NCBI GenBank assembly: GCA_016714985.1
Contig: JADKBS010000034.1
Coordinates: forward strand, 1-64,000
Reading direction: 5' to 3'
DNA length: 64,000 nucleotides
From: Saprospiraceae bacterium
Lineage (GTDB): Bacteria > Bacteroidota > Bacteroidia > Chitinophagales > Saprospiraceae
Shown here piece by piece: positions 59,175 to 64,000 of the stretch. Each line of letters opens with the position of its first letter. Position 1 is the first letter of the stretch. A model generated the notes under the pieces. The model saw only the letters and a list, made by a program, of their open reading frames with translations. It did no database searches and was not told the DNA's origin. A program made the translations under genes and the position numbers.

Positions 59175-60875
59175 CTATCTTTCAAAAACCACCTTCCCCT
59201 TCAAGTAGGTCAAATCCACCTTCGTCCCATTGATTTGGTTGGCGGGAATTTCAAAAATATTTCGGTCGAGTACAATCAGGTCAGCCTCCTTACCCACTTC
59301 GATGGAACCCACTTTTTGTTCCTGCCGCATCACATAGGCGGCGTTGAGCGTGTAAGCTTTCACGGCATCTTCCAATGAAATCTCCTGTGGGGTGCGGGTT
59401 ACGGCGTTCTGCATCCCGATGAAGGGGTTCAACTCGCTCACGTCCCAATCGCTGCTGAGGGTGAGCCTTGCGCCCGCATTTTTCAGGCTTTTCAGCGGGA
59501 TGTTGGCGTTGTTCAGCGCCGGGCCGATGAGGTAGTCGTTCTCGTGCCAATGGTCGGGCTGGGTGAAATCGCCAGCCACCTGTGCATCGGCAGTGGCATT
59601 TAGCTGCGCAAAACGGGGGATGTCCGCTGCATCCACGTACTCGACGTGGGTGAGGCGGTGCCTACCCGCCGAAGTGCCGCCCTGCTCGATGGCGTTCAGG
59701 CTCTCGTGAACGCCCCGGTTGCCGAGGGCATGGATGTGGAAGTCGAAGCCCGTGCCCTCCAGCGCAGCGATGTACTGGGCGAGGCGGCTTTCGGTGAAAT
59801 AGTTCAAGCCCTTGTTGGAGCCAAGCATAAAATAATCCACCATATACTCATCGTGCATGGCGGCGGTCGAGTTGTGGATGATACCGTCGGAATACACTTT
59901 TATCTGGTTGATTCTCACCAATTTGTTCGGGTCGTTGCTGAAGAGGGCTTTGATGGCGGCGATTTGCGAAGCGTCGTCTTCCGTCGGGTACGCCCACAAG
60001 CCGAGGTTGATGCGGCAGGTCAACTTTCCGTCCTGCTCGATTTTTTTCCAAGTGTCTTGCTGGTTGCGCTTCCAAAAAGTGCGGGCTTCCGAGACGGAGG
60101 TGATGCCGTGCTTGGCAAGCTCTGGCAGGGCAAATTCGACCAGCCCGTTGTAGTCGTTTTCCATGCTTTGGGCGGTCGGCACAAGGGCGAGTTCCATGAG
60201 CAGTTCGCCTGCATTGTCAATGAGGATGCCGTTGGGTTCGCCCTGGTCGTTGCGCATGAGTATGCCTCCGGTCGGGTCGGACGAGGAGGCGGTGAAACCC
60301 AGCAATTCAAGAGCCTTTGAGTTGCACCAGAGCGAGTGCGAGGTCTGCTCCATGATGCCCACAGGTCGGTCACTCACCACATCATCGAGGATGTCTTTCG
60401 GGTCACGGTCGGCTTCGAGGACGGTTTCGAGGAGGTGTCCCCAGCCGAGCAGCCAGCCCGTTCCGGGGTTGTCGGCGTGGGCGTCCGCCACGTCGTCGGC
60501 GTAGTTTTCGGGGTCGGTCTCAGCGTCGTCGAGGATGAACTTGAAGTTCTCGGAAGCCGCTTCGAGCGGGTGCATGTGCACGTCGTGTATGCCGGGCATC
60601 ATCATGGCGCCTTCGAGGTCAACGAGTTCGGCGTCTTTGGAAGCCATGCTTTTCGCCTCGTCGCTCGTTCCGACGAACTTGATGACGCCGTCTTTTACCC
60701 AAACCGCCTCCGCCCAGGGCTGGGCAGCGTTGACGGTGTAGATTTTACCGTTGAAAAAGACGGTTTCACCCGTTTCAGTGGGCGTGGTGCCGCCTTCGTC
60801 CTCGCCGCCACAGGCGAAGAAGCTTAAAAAGGTGGCAAGGAATAGTGTCAGCATGAGGGAAAGTGATTTATTCAT
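59175..60875 (-). CDS. YtcJ-like amidohydrolase lipoprotein
   Basis: The 566-residue lipoprotein (LFLATFLSFFACGGEDEGGT) belongs to the metal-dependent amidohydrolases. It has the metal motif MPGIHDVHMHPLEAASENFK (H-x-H), a carboxylated-lysine region IKVYSDGIIHNSTAAMHDEY, FDFHIHALGNRGVHESLNAI and the end LSSDWDVSELNPFIGMQNAV (Asp ligand). YtcJ-type enzymes are exported and hydrolyse amides or formamides. It has no obvious link to NO metabolism. The hairpin at 59102-59147 follows its stop. Confidence 0.88.
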   Translation of the reverse strand: MNKSLSLMLTLFLATFLSFFACGGEDEGGTTPTETGETVFFNGKIYTVNAAQPWAEAVWVKDGVIKFVGTSDEAKSMASKDAELVDLEGAMMMPGIHDVHMHPLEAASENFKFILDDAETDPENYADDVADAHADNPGTGWLLGWGHLLETVLEADRDPKDILDDVVSDRPVGIMEQTSHSLWCNSKALELLGFTASSSDPTGGILMRNDQGEPNGILIDNAGELLMELALVPTAQSMENDYNGLVEFALPELAKHGITSVSEARTFWKRNQQDTWKKIEQDGKLTCRINLGLWAYPTEDDASQIAAIKALFSNDPNKLVRINQIKVYSDGIIHNSTAAMHDEYMVDYFMLGSNKGLNYFTESRLAQYIAALEGTGFDFHIHALGNRGVHESLNAIEQGGTSAGRHRLTHVEYVDAADIPRFAQLNATADAQVAGDFTQPDHWHENDYLIGPALNNANIPLKSLKNAGARLTLSSDWDVSELNPFIGMQNAVTRTPQEISLEDAVKAYTLNAAYVMRQEQKVGSIEVGKEADLIVLDRNIFEIPANQINGTKVDLTYLKGKVVFER

Positions 60876-61086
60876 GAATTTTAGATTTTGGGCAAAGGTG
60901 TGGAATGGTTAACAAGGCAATTGGGTTTTTCCATGAATGAAGGGGAAAATGGAACGAATGGAAATCGATTGCATAGCTCTGTGTTGACCACAAAAGGCAA
61001 TAATCTCTCTCAAGGATTCATTTTTTCCTGATAAAGATATAAATTGCACCAAATTTCATTTTTGAAAGTGAAAAAATCTCTTCATT

Positions 61087-62424
61087 ATGCTGATACGTTT
61101 TGTGGTCGAAAACTATCTGTCCTTCCGGGATGAGGCAGAGTTCAATATGCTTGCTGGCAATTTCAAGATTCATCAGGAGCATGTTTGCAAGGCAAAAACC
61201 GGAGTGTCTTTACTCAGGGTGGCTACGCTGTATGGGGCCAACGGGGCAGGCAAGTCGAACCTTGCTATCGCAATGGAAGCAGCGAAGGATTTGGTGCTAT
61301 TAGGTTCAGATACTGCAAAATCCAAGCTGCCCCACCGCTTTTTTAAGCTGGAAAAAAGTTGCAAGGAGAAACCCTCCCGCTTCGAGTTCGAGTTTGTGGT
61401 CAACGGCAACAGTTATGCCTTTGGCATCGCTTTTTTTTCAGAAAGGATTGTGGAGGAATGGCTCTACAAGACCCGCCCCGGAAAGGAGGATGAACTGGTT
61501 TTTGAGCGGGAGACTACGTCCGATTTGAAAACAGTAATCAAACTAAGCCCGAGGTATTTACAGACGGAAAAAGAAAAAGTCAAGGTCGAGATTTATCAGG
61601 AGGAGCTTCGCCCCAACCAACCCTTCATCACAGAAGCAAAAGAAAAGGACCTTGTTTACGTGAAGGAGCCTTATTCGTGGTTTGAGGATGTACTGGAAAT
61701 CGTTTATCCCGAATCAGCATTGGAGGGGCTTTTCGAGAATATCCTGTTCAATGAAACCTACCGGGAAAAAACCAACCAAATCATTAAGGCAATTGACACG
61801 GGCGTAGAAATGGTGGAAGCCCAAAAAATCAATGTCAGCCAACTATTCGGCTTGCACGAAAAAGAAGAAAAAGAAGATATTTTGAAGTGGTTGGAAAAGG
61901 GCGAGGTTTACGAGTACGAGGGCAAGGATGAAATCAAATACGGGCTGTATTTAGACGAAGCGGGCGAACCACAAGCGGTCAAGTTGATGACCCGGCACCA
62001 AAGCAACGGCGATACGGTGGACTTCGACTTTTACGAAGAATCGGACGGGACGCAGCGGCTTATAGAACTTACCCCAGCCTTCATTGACACCATGCTCAAG
62101 GAGAAGGTCTATGTGGTGGACGAGTTCAACCGCAGCATGCACCCTCAAATGGCACAAAAACTGATTGAAATGTACCTCTCGCACGACAGCAAGTTGTCGA
62201 AGGGGCAATTGGTTTTTACCACGCACGAATCAGGGCTGCTCGACTTGAAACTCTTCCGGCAGGACGAGATTTGGTTCGTTGAAAAGGACAAAACTGGTTC
62301 GTCCAAGATTTACCCGCTCAGCGAGTTCAAGCCCCGTTACGACAAGGACATCCGCCGTGGATATCTACAGGGAAGGTTTGGTGCGATTCCTTTTCTTTCC
62401 AGCCTTGAAAACATAAACTGGTAA
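61087..62424 (+). CDS. AAA family ATPase, AbiLi/RloA-like defence protein
   Basis: A 445-residue ATPase of the AAA_15/RloA type. It starts MLIRFVVENYLSFRDEAEFN, has Walker A LYGANGAGKSNLAIAMEAAK, an insert rich in Lys and Glu, a YVVDEFNRSMHPQMAQKLIE block (Walker B and signature Glu) and FTTHESGLLDLKLFRQDEIW (H-loop) as in OLD/RloA proteins. In AbiL and related systems the ATPase and the RloB protein defend against phage. The RloB gene begins 11 bases later. It is AT-richer than its upstream neighbours. Confidence 0.8.
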   Translation: MLIRFVVENYLSFRDEAEFNMLAGNFKIHQEHVCKAKTGVSLLRVATLYGANGAGKSNLAIAMEAAKDLVLLGSDTAKSKLPHRFFKLEKSCKEKPSRFEFEFVVNGNSYAFGIAFFSERIVEEWLYKTRPGKEDELVFERETTSDLKTVIKLSPRYLQTEKEKVKVEIYQEELRPNQPFITEAKEKDLVYVKEPYSWFEDVLEIVYPESALEGLFENILFNETYREKTNQIIKAIDTGVEMVEAQKINVSQLFGLHEKEEKEDILKWLEKGEVYEYEGKDEIKYGLYLDEAGEPQAVKLMTRHQSNGDTVDFDFYEESDGTQRLIELTPAFIDTMLKEKVYVVDEFNRSMHPQMAQKLIEMYLSHDSKLSKGQLVFTTHESGLLDLKLFRQDEIWFVEKDKTGSSKIYPLSEFKPRYDKDIRRGYLQGRFGAIPFLSSLENINW

Positions 62425-62435
62425 TAACAAACAAT

Positions 62436-63056
62436 ATGAGCAAACGAAAAAACCGACCATACAAAAGGGGCGAGCCCTTCCGGGATGCCAGCTTGTTTGT
62501 GATAGCCTGCGAGGGAGAGAAAACGGAACGTGCGTATTTCGAGCAGTTTTGCGGCGGCTTCAGGAGGGTGAAAATTGTGGTCTTGCCCACAGGCGACGAC
62601 CATAAATCCGCCCCCAACCATGTCCTGAAACGGGCGGACGATTTCGTTGACGAATTTGGCATCGTAGGTGAAGATGACCGTGTTTGGTTGGTGATTGACA
62701 TGGACAGGTGGAAGGAAGCCACCCTTTCCAGCATTGCAAAGGCTTGTGAGCAAAAGGAAAAATACACACTCATCTTGAGCAATCCATGTTTTGAATTGTG
62801 GCCATACCTGCATTTGGAAAAACCCACGCAGCCGCTCTCCGAATTGCAGAATTGCAATGATTTTAAGGCTGCTATAAGGGCAAACCTTGGGGCATACAAT
62901 CCTTCCAACCCCGATTTCTCCCCCATTTTCCCGATGTCGGAATACGCCATTTCCCAAGCCGAAAAACTCGATACCGCACCCGCCGATAGGTTTCCAAATG
63001 GAACTGCCACCCGGGTATATGTTTTGGTGAAAAGGCTGCTGGAGCTAAAAAAATGA
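62436..63056 (+). CDS. RloB-family protein, AbiLii-like defence effector
   Basis: A 206-residue RloB protein. It begins MSKRKNRPYKRGEPFRDASL and has the toprim-like core LFVIACEGEKTERAYFEQFC (E-G-x-x-T-E) and RVWLVIDMDRWKEATLSSIA (D-x-D) followed by YTLILSNPCFELWPYLHLEK. This resembles nuclease or effector proteins of AbiL/PARIS type. It is coupled with the ATPase gene 11 bases before, so they form a two-gene defence system. Its target is unknown. Confidence 0.8.
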   Translation: MSKRKNRPYKRGEPFRDASLFVIACEGEKTERAYFEQFCGGFRRVKIVVLPTGDDHKSAPNHVLKRADDFVDEFGIVGEDDRVWLVIDMDRWKEATLSSIAKACEQKEKYTLILSNPCFELWPYLHLEKPTQPLSELQNCNDFKAAIRANLGAYNPSNPDFSPIFPMSEYAISQAEKLDTAPADRFPNGTATRVYVLVKRLLELKK

Positions 63057-63089
63057 ACTTCGTCGGAAACCTCAATTTCCGACGAAGTT
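63056..63089. terminator. Perfect 14-base hairpin between convergent genes
   Basis: AACTTCGTCGGAAA (63056-63069) and TTTCCGACGAAGTT (63076-63089) are exact reverse complements with a 6-base loop. It lies between the RloB stop and the agmatine deiminase stop and could serve both. There is no clear T-tract, so the mode of action may differ from an intrinsic terminator. Confidence 0.6.
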
Positions 63090-63095
63090 CCACCC

Positions 63096-64000
63096 TCACT
63101 CCGGCTGCTGCTGCGTCACGCAATGCACCATCCCCCCGTTCTCATAGAGGTTCCGCACATCAATCCCCACCACCGTTTTGCCCGGGTAGAGGCTTTGCAG
63201 GATGCCCTTCGCCACCTCGTCCTTCGGGTCGTTGTACTTTGGCACCAGCACCTTGTTGTTCGCCACATAAAAATTGACGTAGCTGCCCTTATAGCCGAGG
63301 TTTTTGCCGTAGGCAGTCACCACGTTGTTCTGCGTCAGGGGCAGGTGGACGAAGTTGTAGGGATTGCCGTCCGCATCTTCGGCGGCATAGAGCGTGTTGA
63401 TGTCCGCTTGCGGCACCTCCCAGTACAAAAGGTCGGCGTTGTTCATCGTGACGATGGTGTTCGGGTTGCCGAAACGGGCGAAGCCGTCAATGTGCATGTC
63501 CGTGATTTCCAGCCCCGGCACGCCGTTGAGCCAGATGAAATTCGTGACGCCGAGGTTTGTCTCAAAAATCGCCTCCGCCTGTGCCTGCGTCATGCCGGGG
63601 TTGCGGTTGGCGTTCAGGATGGAGCTGCGGGTCGCCATAAAGCTGCCGTTGCCGTCCACCTCGAAGGCGCCGCCCTCCACTTTCATCGTGGCGTTCAGGT
63701 TGACCTTGGGCATCCCGATGGCGTTGGCGACGGAGGTTGGGATGACGTTGCACTTGGTGTAGGGCGCTTGGTTTCCCCAGCCGTTGAAGCCCCAGTCCTC
63801 GATTTTCAGGTTGCCGCTGTTGTCCTCCACGAAGATAGGCCCGTTGTCCCGCACCCACACGTCGTTGGTCTGGAAGATGCGGAAATCCACGTTCGTCAGC
63901 GGCACATTGGCTGCATTTAACTTGCTGATAATCCAGTTTTTATGCGTCGTGTTGTAGGCAATGATATGGACTTTTTCGCTGGTGCGGAGTTCCTTCGTCA
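63096..64000 (-). CDS. Agmatine deiminase/peptidylarginine deiminase-like enzyme, partial
   Basis: The frame from the right edge to the stop at 63096 encodes the last about 300 residues. It has the guanidino-binding block RIFQTNDVWVRDNGPIFVED, substrate-acid site VEGGAFEVDG, MHIDGFARFGN (H-x-D) and the catalytic cysteine in NGGMVHCVTQQQPE near the end. The family converts agmatine to N-carbamoylputrescine or citrullinates peptides. The frame is open upstream of the methionine at 63905 through to the window edge (TKELRTSEKVHIIAYNTTHK), so the start lies outside. Confidence 0.88.
   Translation of the reverse strand, partial: TKELRTSEKVHIIAYNTTHKNWIISKLNAANVPLTNVDFRIFQTNDVWVRDNGPIFVEDNSGNLKIEDWGFNGWGNQAPYTKCNVIPTSVANAIGMPKVNLNATMKVEGGAFEVDGNGSFMATRSSILNANRNPGMTQAQAEAIFETNLGVTNFIWLNGVPGLEITDMHIDGFARFGNPNTIVTMNNADLLYWEVPQADINTLYAAEDADGNPYNFVHLPLTQNNVVTAYGKNLGYKGSYVNFYVANNKVLVPKYNDPKDEVAKGILQSLYPGKTVVGIDVRNLYENGGMVHCVTQQQPE

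Noticed and set aside
63123..63920. A 265-residue protein on the plus strand
   Set aside because: It is antisense to the agmatine deiminase, which has clear motifs on the other strand.
1..64000. tRNA, rRNA or CRISPR array
   Set aside because: No cloverleaf with conserved arms, no rRNA-like stretch and no regularly spaced repeats were seen.

Overview
The window looks like a chromosomal segment of a Bacteroidota bacterium, most plausibly from the Saprospiria or a related lineage of activated-sludge or marine denitrifiers. The reasons are secreted proteins ending in type IX secretion (T9SS) sorting domains, perfect Bacteroidota -7 promoter boxes (TAnnTTTG), a Sec-exported clade II nitrous oxide reductase cluster, and a TPR-type histidine kinase. 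I saw no rRNA, tRNA, CRISPR array or insertion sequence.

Layout. (1) 1-8 kb is an accessory, defence-like region: two broken genes at the left edge (one with a PD-(D/E)XK-like motif), a T9SS-exported lipase, another nuclease-like gene, an acetyltransferase-like gene, an AbiV-family HEPN protein and a DUF6615-like protein. A GC-rich structured spacer with a 17-bp perfect inverted repeat lies among them. (2) 8-13 kb is a sulfane-sulfur cluster: rhodanese, ArsR-rhodanese fusion sensor, rhodanese, thioredoxin, DsrE, then nucleoside phosphorylase, MFS exporter and methyltransferase. (3) 13-16 kb holds an AraC regulator, a TonB-like protein and a fatty-acid hydroxylase/DUF2147 fusion. (4) 16-23 kb is the nos cluster (cytochrome c, nosZ, membrane protein, nosL, nosD, nosF, nosY). 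(5) 23-32 kb has an Rrf2 regulator, a polytopic HAHSH protein, and a TetR-controlled RND efflux operon. (6) 32-35 kb has a second Rrf2 regulator and a qNOR-family protein whose residues fit nitric oxide dismutase (Nod) rather than NO reductase. (7) 35-46 kb has a vanadium haloperoxidase-like lipoprotein, an iron-centre repair protein (RIC), a large uncharacterised protein with a PTPS homologue, a thioesterase and a two-component system. (8) 46-52 kb is an NO/O2-handling region: third Rrf2 regulator, truncated globin, tryptophan 2,3-dioxygenase, second RIC, hemerythrin, MarR regulator and protoglobin. (9) 52-59 kb is the cNOR operon norC-norB-norQ-norD-norE-norF, interrupted by one AT-rich gene. 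(10) 59-64 kb has an amidohydrolase, an AbiL-type (RloA/RloB) defence pair and a partial agmatine deiminase.

How the parts fit. NO would be removed by cNOR (norCB) and possibly dismutated to N2 and O2 by the Nod-like enzyme. N2O would be reduced by NosZ. RIC proteins, globins and hemerythrins would deal with NO or O2 damage. A related 16-bp dyad (best copy AGGATAAATTTATCCT) precedes six of these units, and the three Rrf2 proteins share a C-x6-C-x5-C cluster motif, which suggests one NO-responsive regulon. No nitrite reductase is present in the window.

Caveat. At least nine genes are split by single-base frameshifts, several in homopolymers (a run of nine G, a run of nine A, and TTTT or CCCTTTT runs). 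I read most of these as residual long-read assembly errors, and I give merged coordinates with the split noted.
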